Assembly (NCBI RefSeq): GCF_004027225.2
Contig: NW_022651108.1
Span: 212,712 to 276,711 of the forward strand
Length of the DNA: 64,000 nt
Origin: Strigops habroptila
Lineage: Eukaryota > Chordata > Aves > Psittaciformes > Psittacidae
Direction of reading: 5' to 3'
The translations under genes were made by a program, and so were the position numbers. The notes under the pieces are model-generated. The model had not been told where the DNA came from. It did no database searches and worked only from the letters and a program-made list of their open reading frames with translations. Of this stretch, positions 40,977 to 56,989 are shown piece after piece; positions within the stretch are counted from its first letter, which is position 1; the number at the start of each line of letters is the position of its first letter.

Positions 40977-40984
40977 TGACGTCA
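40977..40984 (-). promoter_or_regulatory. SARS2: CRE-type palindrome at SARS2 start
   Basis: TGACGTCA, the full palindromic CREB/ATF site, ends 15 bp upstream of the SARS2 ATG in a CpG-rich, TATA-less region. Confidence 0.55.
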
Positions 40985-41049
40985 TGTGGCGGAAGAGGCG
41001 GGGCAATGCTCGGGCACGCCCCCTCTCAGCACATGCCCCCAGCGCGCCC

Positions 41050-41880
41050 CCTGCCGGCCACGGGCACCCCCCATGTGCCCCACACCTATCCCCAGTGCCC
41101 CACATGTACCCCCCAGTGCCCCCCACGTACCCCCAGTGCCCCACATGTACACCCCAGTGCCCCTCCCAATACCTCCCAGGGCCCTTCCCAGTGCCCCCCA
41201 TGTACTCCCCAGTACTCCCCACTGCCCTCTATGTCCCTCCCAGTGCCCCCTATGTCCCCCCCAGTCCCCCCCATGTCCCCCTTATTGCCCATGTCCCCCC
41301 CCAGTGCCCCTCATAACCCCCTCCAGTGCCCTTTCCAGTGCCCCCCATGTCCCTCCTAGTGCCCTTCCCAATACCCCCCATGTCCCTCCCACTGCCCCCC
41401 ATGTACCCCCCACTGCCCCTATGTCCTTCCCAGTACCCCCATGTCCCCCTCCAGTACCCTTTCCAGTGCCCATATCCCTCCCAATGCCCCCCATTGCCCC
41501 CCATGTCCCCCTCCAGTGCCCTGTCCAGTGCCCCCCATGTACCCCCCACTGCCCCCCATGTCCCCCTCCAGTACCTTTTCCAGTGCCCCCATGTCCCTCC
41601 CAGTGCCCGCCATGTCCCCCTCCAGCGCCCTTTCCAGTGCCCCCATGTCCCCCCTATTGCCCCTCATGTCCCCCCATTGCCCTTCCCAATGCCCCCCAGT
41701 GCCCCCCATGTCCCCCTCCAGTGCCCTTTCCAGTGCTCCCCATGTCACCCCCATTGCCCCCATGTCCCCCTCCAGTGACCTTTTCCAGTGTCCCCTATTG
41801 CCCCCCCGTCCCTCCTAGTGCCCCCATCTCCCCCCCATTGCCCCCATGTCCCCCCCAGTGTCCATCTCCCCCCCATCGCC
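41050..41880. repeat. CCAGTGCCCCCCATGTCCC minisatellite
   Basis: C-rich units such as CCCCCTCCAGTGCCCTTTCC and CCAGTGCCCCCCATGTCCCC repeat through the whole spacer between the SARS2 start and the MRPS12 3' end. No gene is seen in it. Confidence 0.95.
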
Positions 41881-41952
41881 CCCCAAGCCCCCCCCCCGCC
41901 CCCCAGCCCCTCTCAGCACCACTCCACATCCACCTGCACACACCAACAGCCT

Positions 41953-41958
41953 TTTACT
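41953..41958 (-). terminator. MRPS12: MRPS12 poly(A) signal, variant
   Basis: TTTACT is AGTAAA on the gene strand, about 86 bp after the stop; no AATAAA is nearby. Confidence 0.5.
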
Positions 41959-42043
41959 GGTGACACGGGGAGCACAACACGTTCCCCCCCGTCCCCTCCT
42001 GGGCCCGGCAGGGTCCATCCCCGTCCCCTTCCTTCCCTCCTCC

Positions 42044-42532
42044 TCACTTCTTCTTCTGGACATGGGCGCAGTCGTACTTGCCCCGCACGATGGTGAGCTT
42101 CACGCCGGGCAGGTCCTGCGTGCGGCCGCCTTGCACCAGCACGACGTGGTGCTCCTGCAGGTTGTGGCCCTCGCCGGGGACGAAGCAAACCACCTCCTTG
42201 CCGTTGCTCAGCCTCACCCGGACGCATTTGCGGTTCGCCGAGTTGGGCTTCTTGGGCTTTCGGATGAGGTTCTTCACCACCACCCCTTTGAGCTGCGGCC
42301 GCCCGAACGTAGCTCCCAGCTTCGGAGGCGGCGGCTTGGGCCGGCCTTGCCGATGCATCTGGTTCAGGGTGGCCATGGCGGCGGCGGGCTGCAGCGCCCC
42401 GGCAGCGGCTGCGGAGGAGAGAGCGGGGCTCGGAGCCGGCGGGACCCCCGGCTAAGAGGGGAGCGGGCGGGCTGGGGACGCACCGCAGCCGCGCAGCGAG
42501 GCCGCGGCCCTCAGCAGAGCGCGGAGCGGCAT
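42044..42532 (-). CDS. MRPS12: Mitochondrial ribosomal protein S12 (uS12m)
   Basis: Small-subunit mitoribosome protein near the decoding centre. Two coding exons: 42484-42532 and 42044-42408; 137 residues (human 138). The first exon starts [15 protein letters not shown], a mitochondrial presequence; the second contains MATLNQMHR, then [37 protein letters not shown] and [14 protein letters not shown], the hallmark uS12 loops. The internal MATLNQMHR could also start translation, but the spliced leader keeps frame and fits import. It lies upstream of SARS2 on the same strand and shares a 370-bp divergent promoter with PAK4. In mammals it is head-to-head with SARS2. Identity is certain. Confidence 0.98.
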
Positions 42533-42905
42533 CCTCCGGGCGGGCACACGGGGAGCGGCGGGGTCTGTGCCGGGGGGGAAGCGGCCGGTGAGCGGCGGCC
42601 TCGGAGCGGAGCTGCCTTCACCTCAAAGCGCCGCCATCTTACCCGCCTTCCGCGCCGCGCTCTGATTGGCCAACGGCAACGCCGGTCTCCCTCTTTTCTC
42701 TCTACGATTGGCTGCTCGCCTTTTTAGCCCCGCCCTCAGCGCCTCAGCGAGGCCACGCCCTTCTCCTTGCCCTCTCCACCAATCCCCTTCGTCGCCCACG
42801 CCCTCTCCACCAATCCCCGCCCTTCTAAGGGGGGGCGCGGTGGAGCTTGTCGCCAGGGCAACGCGGGCAGGGCGGGTTGCCCGGATGTGGCTCGATCGCA
42901 AGATG
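42533..42905. promoter_or_regulatory. MRPS12/PAK4 divergent promoter
   Basis: CpG-rich, TATA-less. ATTGG lies at 42665 and 42707, and CCAAT at 42779 and 42810. The word GTCGCCAGGGCAAC at 42849-42862 matches an RFX X-box pattern. Transcripts should start leftward for MRPS12 and rightward for PAK4. Confidence 0.65.
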
Positions 42906-42957
42906 GCGGCGGCCGAGTGAGCTGCGTGGGGGGGGCAGCGGCAGCGCCGGGCCCGCG
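42880..42957 (+). other. PAK4: PAK4 5' UTR exon 1 (predicted)
   Basis: CpG-rich segment ending in the donor GCCCGCG|GTGAGG. It contains a five-codon upstream ORF starting ATGGCGGCGGCC at 42903. The left edge is not visible. Confidence 0.5.
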
Positions 42958-43121
42958 GTGAGGGACGAGCGGGGCCGGGGCTGAGGGGAAGCGGCTGGGG
43001 GGGGCTCGGAACCAGCGGGGAATGGTGGGGATGGGGTTCTACCGCCTCCCCCCGGCCTTCAGCCCGGTGGCAGGTTCGGGCCGTTGATGTTTCCTTATGG
43101 AATTGCGTTGTTTTCCCGCAG

Positions 43122-43185
43122 CGTTTTCCCCCGCGGATCCCGGGATGCTGCGTTGAGTCGGGAAAGAGCCTCCCCTTCTGCACAG
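43122..43185 (+). other. PAK4: PAK4 5' UTR exon 2 (predicted)
   Basis: Bounded by acceptor TTTTCCCGCAG and donor CACAG|GTAGGG. Non-coding, with a tiny ORF (ATGCTGCGTTGA). It would join the acceptor at 47794 just before the PAK4 ATG. Confidence 0.5.
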
Positions 43186-43639
43186 GTAGGGAGCGGCGGG
43201 GTAAAGCGTTCACCCCCGAGGAGCCCCGGTGCTCGCTAGGGCTCTGGAAGTCCTTATTCCACATGTTCCATGGGGTCTTTCCCGGCTGGAGCAGGGATAA
43301 GGCGCTTCCCCCAGCTCCGGAGGGTGGAAACCGGGGGGATGAGGCTCTCCTGGAGCCTTCCTCCCCTCGCTGCGGCGTGGAAATGGGGGCACCCCCTCCC
43401 CTCATGCTCAGGGACCCACTGGCTCCATGGGAATGGGGCTTTTCCTTCCTTTTGGCCCATCGGGAGAAGCGGGGTTCATTCCTCAGTTGGGTTTTCCTTG
43501 TAACCCGTTGAGTTTGAGGGAGCTGGGGGGAGCGCGGGGATTCTTCCAGCGGGATCATCCATAGCAGGCTCTGGGGTGTCCTGGGCGCAGCCTCAGCTTT
43601 GGGAATAAACGGGAAAACACGAAAAGGAGGATTTAAATC

Positions 43640-43925
43640 CAAGGAAAAGACTCGATGACGGCGGCCAGGACAAACGGGAGCGGATCCCAGCGGCTTCCAG
43701 AGGGAATTCTGTTGGCTGTGGGGAGGCTGAGGATGAGCTACGGGGAAGAAGCTCTTCCCTGAGGATGGGGGGACTCTGGGAAGCTGGGGCTGCCCCGTCC
43801 CTGGCAGGGTTCAAAGCCAGGTTGGAACAACCCGCTCCAGTGGAAGGTGTCCCTGCCCGTGGCTTCAGATGGGCTTTAAGCTCCCTTCCAAGCCAAAGCA
43901 GGGGGGGATTCCATGGAAGCTTGGA
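43640..43925 (+). repeat. CR1 LINE fragment
   Basis: GAAGAAGCTCTTCCCTGAGG, CCCTGGCAGGGTTCAAAGCC and GAAGGTGTCCCTGCCCGTGG follow CR1 order in plus orientation, in PAK4 intron 2. Diverged sequence at 43990-44250 may be another copy. Confidence 0.75.
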
Positions 43926-44599
43926 AGAGATGGGAAGCTGCCATCGTGGATTCCTGCACGAGGGATTCGGATCCTTTCCCACCAGCAACCCGGAGCTCTT
44001 CGTCACCATCTTCTGCTTGGGGAAGCTGGAGTTGTCCCGCTCTGCTGAAGGGAGTTGGGAGAAGAGCTGGGAGCTGCTTCCCCAAAGCACAGGGATGGGA
44101 AGAGGCAGGATCCTTCGGCCTGAGGCCGCTTGTCCCTGCCGGGCCTCAGCTTTAAGCCGCTGCCAAGCCAAAGCTCTGAAGTCCCAATTCCCGGAAGTTT
44201 TCCTTTGGGACAAGAAGATGAAAGCCACCGAGTCCCCTTTGCTGGAGCTGCTTTGCCTCTGAAGCCTCGCACGGTGCTTCACATGCTTTGAATTCCAGGA
44301 TTCCTCAAGGAGGGGGGATACGGGCTCCCTGGAGGGATAACCTGGCACCGAATCCCTCCCAGGTCCTGCTGTGCCCCCCCCGAACCTCCTTCATCTCCCT
44401 GTTCCCGGCTCCCGGCACCTTTCCTGCTCCCCTTTGAAGGCTGCCTCTCCCAGGGCAGAGCCGGCCGGGCCAGTCCAACCAGCGCGGGGCGGAGGGATCC
44501 TCCTTCCCGCTTCCATCCCCGGGCAGCCGGGAGGCTCCGAGGCGGCGATTACCAAATCAAAGGTGATGGTGGGGCTGAGCGTGTGCCGCTGGGATGGGA

Positions 44600-44920
44600 G
44601 CATGGAGGCACGGAATGCCTCGGAAGGGACCGTGAAGCTCGGCCCGTTCCGATCCGCAGGGACGCGCTGGAGCGGGTTGTTCCAGTCTGGTTTTGGGCAC
44701 TGCCAGGGCTGGGGCAGCCAAACCTTCCCTGTTCACCCCCTCCCAGCGTCCCAGCACCCTCAGAGGGAGGAATTTCCTCCCAAGATCCCATCCACCTCTC
44801 TCCTCTTCCCCTTGGAAGCTGTTTCTCCCCCTCCCAAGCCTCCGTCCCTTGCCCAAAGCCTCTCTCCAGGTTTCCCGGAGCCCCTCGGGCAGCGGGGCTG
44901 GGTTCTTCCAGCTGGGATAA
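44600..44920 (-). repeat. CR1 LINE fragment
   Basis: Reversed CR1 with CACTGCCAGGGCTGGGGCAG, CTTGGAAGCTGTTTCTCC and CTCTCTCCAGGTTTCCCGGA; well diverged. Confidence 0.75.
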
Positions 44921-45589
44921 CATTCCCCCGGCTCTTCCCTGCCCTTTCCCTCTCCTTCCTTCCGTGTTCCTGGTCTCCAGCCTCCCGGAGGCTGCTTTGT
45001 TTCAGCTGGTGCTGCCTCATTGGTTCCCGGCTCAAATCCACTCTTATTCCCTCTTTAACCCCCTCACCGCCTCCTCTCCGGGCTTTTCCTTCTCTCCACC
45101 CGTTCCTGACCCGTTCCCACCTCATTCCCAGCCTCCTGCTGAAACAGACTCCTGGGAAGCAGCAATTCCCTGTTCCCCCATGGGCTCGCTGGGAGCCAGA
45201 GCGAGGTGGGGAAGCTGGGATGTGGATCCCAACTAACTTGGGATCGTATCCTGGCATCAGTGAGGACGGAGCTGCCGGGGGGGGGTTCAGGCCTTTTCCC
45301 AGTGGGAATTGTGGTTGCTGGGGAGGAAGAGGAGGTGAAGTATGGAAGCCCCATCCGTGCGTGCTTGGGAAGCGGGATAACCCCTTGGCAGCGGGGTAAG
45401 GGCACACTGAAGGTGTTCCCAGCGCTTCCCAAGGGGGGTGGGAAGGAGATCCCTGGAGCCGGAGCGTGCTGGGAAGCTCCTGCGGAGCTGGTTAATGGCT
45501 GCCCAAGGGCAGGAGCCTGGAATGTGCCCGGCCGGGAGGGAGGAACCTGGGGGAGACGCCGCCCGCTCCTGAACCCCTTCCTGCTGCTG

Positions 45590-46710
45590 CCCACGGCTCG
45601 GCCCATCCCGCTCCCAGGGCCCCGTCCCGCTTCCCAGGGCTCATCCCGCTTCCCAGGGCTCATCCCGCTCCCAGAGCTCATCCCGCTTCCCAAGCTCCAT
45701 CCCGCTTCCCGAGCTCATCCCGCTTCCCAGAGCTCATCCCGCTTCCCGAGCTCATCCCGCTTCCCAGAGCTCATCCCGCTTCCCGAGCTCCATGCCGCTT
45801 CCCGAGCTCATCCCGCTTCCCGAGCTCATCCCGCTTCCCAAGCTCCATCCCGCTTCCCAAGCTCCATCCCCTTTCCCAGAGCTCATCCCGCTTCCCGAGC
45901 TCCATCCCGCTTCCCAAGCTCCATCCCCTTTCCCAGAGCTCATCCCGCTTCCCGAGCTCCATCCCGCTTCCCAAGCTCCATCCCCTTTCCCAGAGCTCAT
46001 CCCGCTTCCCGAGCTCCATCCCGCTTCCCAAGCTCCATCCCCTTTCCCAGAGCTCATCCCGCTTCCCAAGCTCCATCCCGCTTCCCAAGCTCCATCCCCT
46101 TTCCCAGAGCTCATCCCGCTTCCCGAGCTCCATCCCGCTCCCAGGGCCCCATCCCGCTCCCAGAGCTCATCCCGCTTCCCAGGGCTCATCCCGCTTCCCG
46201 AGCTCCATCCCGCTTCCCGAGCTCATCCCGCTTCCCAGAGCTCATCCCGCTTCCCGAGCTCCATCCCGCTTCCCAAGCTCCATCCCGCTTCCCAAGCTCC
46301 ATCCCCTTTCCCAGAGCTCATCCCGCTTCCCGAGCTCCATCCCGCTCCCAGGGCCCCATCCTGCTCCCAGGGCCCCATCCCGCTCCCAGAGCTCATCCCG
46401 CTTCCCGAGCTCCATCCCCTTTCCCAGAGCTCATCCCGCTTCCCGAGCTCCATCCCCTTTCCCAGAGCTCATCCCGCTTCCTGAGCTCCATCCCCTTTCC
46501 CAGAGCTCATCCCGCTTCCCGAGCTCCATCCCGCTTCCCGAGCTCCATGCCGCTTCCCAAGCTCCATCCCCTTTCCCAGAGCTCATCCCGCTTCCCGAGC
46601 TCCATCCCCTTTCCCAGAGCTCATCCCGCTTCCCGAGCTCCATCCCCTTTCCCAGAGCTCATCCCGCTTCCCGAGCTCCATCCCCTTTCCCAGAGCTCAT
46701 CCCACCACCC
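45590..46710. repeat. 1.1-kb CCCGCTTCCCGAGCTCCAT minisatellite
   Basis: More than 50 units of about 20 bp alternating GAGCTCATCCCGCTTCCC, AAGCTCCATCCCGCTTCCC and CCATCCCCTTTCCCA. It lies in PAK4 intron 2. Long frames across it are artefacts of the repeat. Confidence 0.97.
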
Positions 46711-46819
46711 CGCGCGGATGGCTCCACAATTCCATGACTTTTTATCCATGGGGGTCTGTGAGGTGAACTTTTCCTGGCTCGGGAATCCCGGAAGCCCGTT
46801 GGCCCTGGGCTTGGGATTT

Positions 46820-46930
46820 CAGGGATTCATGGAATGCTTTGGGCTGGGAGGGACCTTAAAGCTGCTGCAGCTCCATCCCGCGGGGACACCTTCCCCTGGA
46901 GCCGGCGGCTCCCGGCTGCCCGTGGGCACT
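46820..46930 (-). repeat. CR1 3' fragment
   Basis: TTCATGGAATGCTTTGGGCT followed by GGGAGGGACCTTAAAGCTGC is a diverged reversed CR1 tail. Confidence 0.65.
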
Positions 46931-47474
46931 GCAGGGATTTCCTGCCCGGAGAAAGGGAATTGTGTCGGGAACTGTTGATTTCCCAGCGGGAATCCTGTCG
47001 GAAGCCGATTCAGGAGACTGAAATGGAAGGAAACAGCCCCAGTTGCCACCCAAAGGCAGGGAAAAGGGGGACAAATCCACGGCAGGATTCCTGCATCCCG
47101 GGATGCTGGGCTGGAAAACCGGGATCCAAGGACATGGAGCTGCTCTAGGAGCAGTTTGGGGGCGCTGAATCGTTCCCCTTGGCTCATGCCAGGGAGCTCC
47201 GACCTTATCCCGCTTGGAATATTCCCGGCACACAGAGGCGGATTCTTCCCTGTGGATGTGCTGGCTTCCATCCGAAGCTCCTGAAACAATTCCCATTCCC
47301 CCCCTCTGGAATTGTTGATTCAAGGGGGGGTTCCCAACGCTCCCGGCTCCGGCAGGGCGGGCTCCAGCCCTGCTTCCATGGGATAAACAAGTCCCATTGT
47401 GCCGGCTGCGGGGGTTTACACCGGGAAAACCAGGGACGAGGGGCCGGAGCCAGGCTGGGAGAAGGGTCTGGAAT

Positions 47475-47770
47475 TGCCCCTTGGCGCAGCTTGAGAGCTC
47501 GGAAAAGGGCTTCTCCACCAGCCTGCGGGGCTGGGGTGAGGAAAAGCAGCTTCCAACGGGAAGAGGGAAGAGCTGGATGGGATAATGGGAGGGAATTCCT
47601 CCCTCCGAGCGTGGTGGGACACGGGGGAATGGAGAAGGTTTGGTTGAACCATCCCTGGATGGGTTCAAGGCCACGTTGGAGCAACATGCCCTATGGAAGG
47701 TGTCCCCATGGCGTGGACCTGGATGATCTCAAGCCAAACCCTTCCATGATTCCATGCGACGCCTTTGTTA
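47475..47770 (+). repeat. CR1 LINE fragment
   Basis: CCTCCCTCCGAGCGTGGTGG, CCTGGATGGGTTCAAGGCCA and TTCCATGATTCCATG at the 3' end give a plus-strand CR1. It stops about 25 bp before the acceptor of the first PAK4 coding exon. Confidence 0.8.
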
Positions 47771-47803
47771 TCCCTTTTCCATCCCTTTTTCCAGGCTCTC
47801 ACC

Positions 47804-53121
<5,318 letters not shown>

Positions 53122-53409
53122 GGCCGCCGCCGCCACCATCCTCATCCTCACCACGGTGGGACGCTGCTTGGTGGCCCCCCGCAACACACGTACTACTGAG
53201 GGAGGGGGAAAGCCCCCGGTGAGCAGCCCCACCACAGCCTTGGGGGGCCAGGGGGGGCATCCTCAGCCCTGGGGAGCCATTTGGTGGCGGCCCCCGACTT
53301 CTTCCTTCTAAACCCCCCCCCCCCCCTTTTTTAGCCCCTGTGGTGTCTTCAAAGTGGGGTGGGACACCCCCAAACTCCAGCCCTATGGCCACACTACTGA
53401 TTCGGGGGG

Positions 53410-53640
53410 ATCCCCCCACTGCAAATGTGGGGTTTGGGGGTGCCCTCACCCCAAACATGGTTCTTGGGGGTCCTTCCTCTCAAACCATGGTTCATGGAAG
53501 GGTTGCCCTCATCCCAAACATGGTTGTTGGGAGCTTCCCTCACCCCAAACATGGATCTTGGGCTTCCCTTACCCCAAACATGGTTTTTGGGGGTCCCTCC
53601 ACCCCAAACATGGTTCTTGGGGGAAATTTGGGGGGGTTTG
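53410..53640. repeat. CCCCAAACATGGTTCTTGGG repeat in PAK4 3' UTR
   Basis: About seven units of roughly 30 bp lie 300-520 bp after the PAK4 stop. No clear AATAAA was found for PAK4; the 3' end may lie near the CTATTTATATTGTTGTTTTG at 53672. Confidence 0.85.
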
Positions 53641-53933
53641 GGTGGGGTTCCCCCCCCCCTTTTGTTTTTTAAAGCTATTTATATTGTTGTTTTGTAGCGC
53701 CGCGGTTTGGGGGGGCCCCGGGGCCGGCACATGGGGGGGTCCCCCCAAGATTCCACATGGTCTTTTGGAGACAGCGCTGTGCCGAGTGCCTTCTTTAGCG
53801 GGTCAGCCACGCGTGTTGGCTCCTACGCGTGTGCCGAGCTGGAGCACACGTGTCACAGCGCGGGGGGTGACGGGGATCCCCCTTTCCCACCCCCCCAGTG
53901 AGGCGCTGGGGAGGCGGGAGCTGCTGGAGCTCT

Positions 53934-53939
53934 TTTATT
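53934..53939 (-). terminator. SYCN: Possible SYCN poly(A) signal
   Basis: TTTATT is AATAAA on the minus strand, about 740 bp after the SYCN stop. The implied 3' UTR would run through the 54.05-54.65 kb repeat. Tentative. Confidence 0.35.
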
Positions 53940-54039
53940 GGTTGCGGTTGGGGCAGGCGGGGGGGGGGTGGCAGCGACACGTGGCGACACGTGGCGACAC
54001 ATGTCGGCTGACGTCTGTTGAGCCAATGGACTCGCGGTG

Positions 54040-54655
54040 ACCCACGTTGACTTGGCTTGGCCTGGACCACGTTGGCTCATGGTGGCTTCTCTTGACCTGC
54101 GTTGACTTGGCTTGCCCTATGTTGGCTCACAGAGCCCACATAGACTTGGGGTGGCCTTCATGGGCTCATGTTAGTCCAGATTGCTTTGGGTTGGCCTTCG
54201 TTGCCTTGGGTTGGCCTTCGTTGCCTTGGGTTGGCCTTCATTGCCTTGGGTTGCTCTTCATTGCCTTGGGTTGGCCTTCGTTGCCTTGGGTTGGCCTGCG
54301 TCGACTTGGGGTGACCTACGTTGACTTGGGGTGACCTGTGTTGACTTGCGTTGCTCTTCATTTACTTGGGTTGGCCTGCATTGACTTGGGTTGCCCTGCA
54401 TTGAGTTGGGTTGACCTGTGTTGAGTTGGGTTGCCCTGCATTGACTTGGGTTGGCTTTCGTTGCCTTGGGTTGGCTTTCATTGCCTTGGGTTGGCCTTCA
54501 TTGCCTTGGGTTGGCTTTCCTTGCCTTGGGTTGGCTTTCCTTGCCTTGGGTTGGCTTTCCTTGCCTTGGGTTGGCTTTCCTTGCCTTGGGTTGGCTTTCC
54601 TTGCCTTGGGTTGGCTTTCATTGCCTTGGGTTGCTCTCCATTGACGTGGGTTGCC
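54040..54655. repeat. GCCTTGGGTTGGCTTTC minisatellite
   Basis: About 25 units of 20-24 bp (TTGCCTTGGGTTGGCCTTC) lie between the PAK4 and SYCN genes. No gene is seen in it. Confidence 0.95.
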
Positions 54656-54677
54656 CTGCCCCCCCGCCGCCGCCCGC

Positions 54678-55073
54678 TCAGCTGCACGTGCAGTAGTAGG
54701 ACCTGATGGCGTTGTCCCAGTTGCCCAAGAGCCCCTTTTTCACCTCCTGCAAGCGCGGCACCGCGCCGGCCTTGAACGTTTTGGTCTTGCCCTTCTTGCC
54801 GCTGCGCGACCACACGTTCAGCTGGCAGCCGGTGCCCACCACCAGCGAGGAGATGCGGCCCGAGTAGCCCAGCGGCATGTAGGGCACGTCGGAGTCGGGA
54901 GCCACCACCAGGGACTTGCCGCCGCAGCACTGGTCGTAGTAGACGCTGTCGTCGGTGTAGAGCAGGGCGCAGGCGCGGCTCCCGTCGGCCGCCTGCAGGT
55001 CGCTCGCGCCGGGGCACTGCCCCGCGGCCGCGGCCACCAGCGCCCCCAGCACCGTCACCAGCAGCGCCGCCAT
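54678..55073 (-). CDS. SYCN: Syncollin
   Basis: Small secretory protein of pancreatic zymogen granules that associates with the granule membrane. A single exon codes 131 residues (human 134). It starts with a signal peptide (MAALLVTVLGALVAAAAG). It keeps the syncollin pattern: CPGASDL near the new N-terminus, YYDQCCGG, DVPYMP, SSLVVGTGCQLNVWSR, GKKGKTKTF, PRLQEVKKGLLGNWDNAI and the cysteine-rich end YYCTCS. All cysteines expected from the family appear present. The frame runs open far upstream through a repeat; the ATG at 55071-55073 is chosen because it starts the signal peptide. Position between PAK4 and LRFN1 agrees with human. Identity is nearly certain. Confidence 0.95.
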   Translation of the reverse strand: MAALLVTVLGALVAAAAGQCPGASDLQAADGSRACALLYTDDSVYYDQCCGGKSLVVAPDSDVPYMPLGYSGRISSLVVGTGCQLNVWSRSGKKGKTKTFKAGAVPRLQEVKKGLLGNWDNAIRSYYCTCS

Positions 55074-55101
55074 CGCCGCCCGGCGCCGCCGCCGCCGCCG
55101 C

Positions 55102-55108
55102 ACATATA
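55102..55108 (-). promoter_or_regulatory. SYCN: SYCN TATA-like box
   Basis: CTATATGTG on the gene strand lies only about 30 bp upstream of the ATG, in otherwise pure GC sequence. That spacing implies a 5' UTR of a few bases. Confidence 0.5.
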
Positions 55109-55224
55109 GGCACGGCCAAGGGCGCGCCGTGGGAAGGGGCCCAGCTGGGACCCCAACACGCGTGGGAAGGGGCGCACGTGTGGGGCTGTCCCATGGGAGG
55201 GAGCAGGTGGGGCGGCACCACCCC

Positions 55225-56125
55225 AGCGTCCACCCAGTCCCATGGGAAGGGCCCCAGAGGCGTGACCCCCCCTCCAGTGTCCCCCAATGTCCCCAGAGGT
55301 GTGACCCCCCCTCCCAGTGTCCACCCAATGCCATGGGAAGAGCCCCAGAGGTGTGACCCCCCCTCCCAATGTCCACCCAACGCCATGGGAAGGGCCCCAG
55401 AGGTGTGACCCCCCCTCCCAATGTCCACCCAATGCCATGGGAAGGGCCCCAGAGGTGTGACCCCCCCTCCCAATGTCCACCCAACGCCATGGGAAGGGCC
55501 CCAGAGGTGTGACCCCCCCTCCCAATGTCCACCCAATGTCCCCAGAGGTGTGACCCCCCCTCCCAATGTCCACCCAACGCCATGGGAAGGGCCCCAGAGG
55601 TGTCACCCCCCCTCCCAGTGTCCACCCAATGCCATGGGAAGAGCCCCAGAGGTGTGACCCCCCCTCCCAATGTCCACCCAACGCCATGGGAAGGGCCCCA
55701 GAGGTGTGACCCCCCCTCCCAATGTCCACCCAATGTCCCCAGAGGTGTGACCCCCCCTCCCAATGTCCACCCAATGTCCCCAGAGGTGTGACCCCCCCTC
55801 CCAATGTCCACCCAATGTCCCCAGAGGTGTGACCCCCCCTCCCAGTGTCCACCCAATGCCATGGGAAGGGCCCCAGAGGTGTGACCCCCCCTCCCAATGT
55901 CCACCCAATGTCTCCAGAGGTGTGACCCCCCCTCCCAATGTCCACCCAACCCCATGGGAAGGGCCCCAGAGGTGTGACCCCCCCCTCCCAATGTCCACCC
56001 AATGCCATGGGAAAGGCCCCAGAGGTGTGACCCCCCCTCCCAATGTCCACCCAACCCCATGGGAAGGGCCCCAGAGGTGTGACCCCCCCTCCCAGTGTCC
56101 ACCCAATGCCATGAGAAGGGACCAG
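55225..56125. repeat. 52-bp minisatellite
   Basis: About 20 units of 52 bp (CATGGGAAGGGCCCCAGAGG then TGTGACCCCCCCTCCCAATG) alternate with a 41-bp variant lacking CATGGGAAGGG. It lies upstream of SYCN. Long minus frames through it are artefacts. Confidence 0.97.
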
Positions 56126-56379
56126 ATGTGACACCCCCACCCCCCCGGCCCTCACCATGGCCTTGGCCTTGGGGGAACTGAGCCATAGAATGGGGGGGGG
56201 GGGGGGAGGAGGGGGATGTATGTAAATGAGGGGGTAATTAAACCGGGAAGAGGGTCATTAGACAAAAGGGGGGGGATAAATCCTGGAGGGGGGTAATTAG
56301 TGATTGGAGGGGCATAATTCAGCAGGGCGGGGGGGTAATTAGCCGGGGGGGGTAATTAACAGGTGCCAAAGGGGGGGTG

Positions 56380-56480
56380 GTGTCATGCTACCAGGCCCCG
56401 CCTCTTCATTTGCATAGCAATTAGTCTCTTTCCCACCGCCCCCCCCCCGTATCCCGGCAACGGTCTCCTAGCAACGGGGG
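56380..56480. promoter_or_regulatory. Promoter-like patch with octamer and X-box-like words
   Basis: ATTTGCAT at 56408-56415 and GTCTCCTAGCAAC at 56463-56475 (near RFX X-box) sit between repeat arrays. On the minus strand a start codon at 56184-56186 precedes a donor (CATG|GTGAGG at 56155). No downstream exon was found. Confidence 0.25.
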
Positions 56481-56703
56481 GGGGGGGGGGGGGGGGGGAT
56501 GTCACTAACACCCCCCATCAACATAACCCCGAGGCGATTCTCTGCGGGCTCATATGAGGTTGCGCACACCCCCCCGCTCTCCCCATATCACATAGAGGGG
56601 ATCCCCCCCCATATTGGACCCCCCCGCACCCATGGGACCCCCTCTCCCACCCGTGGGGCCCCCCACAGAGAGAGCGGCTCCCCCTCTTTTCGCACACAAA
56701 AGG

Positions 56704-56709
56704 TTTAAT
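56704..56709 (-). terminator. LRFN1: Possible LRFN1 poly(A) signal
   Basis: TTTAAT is ATTAAA on the gene strand, about 1.26 kb after the LRFN1 stop; another ATTAAA is near 56737. The 3' UTR would then include the arrays at 57.0-57.9 kb. Confidence 0.35.
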
Positions 56710-56989
56710 CCGGGGGGGGGAGGGGGGCACAGGTTTTTAATGTAAAAACTTGTGTTCAACACGGGGGAGAGGCCCGGGGGGGGGCGGCTGGGAAGGGGGG
56801 GGGGGGACAGGGTTTTGGGGGGGTCAAAGGGCAAAAGGAGGGGGGAAATGGGGCTGGGGGGGGATCCAGACCAGCCAGATGGGAGCCCCCGGGGGGGGGG
56901 ACAAGGGGACACGGGGTGGGGGGGGACACCCGGGGACCCCCCCGGGACCCCCCAATGGGGGTTGCTTTGGGGGGGGGGCTGCGGGTCTC

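Noticed and set aside
45206-46978. 590-residue proline/serine-rich frame
   Set aside because: It is the CCCGCTTCCCGAGCTCCAT minisatellite in a PAK4 intron; frames exist on both strands.
54678-56186. 502-residue minus frame ending in syncollin
   Set aside because: The first 370 residues are the 52-bp minisatellite read through; syncollin starts at its own signal peptide at 55073.
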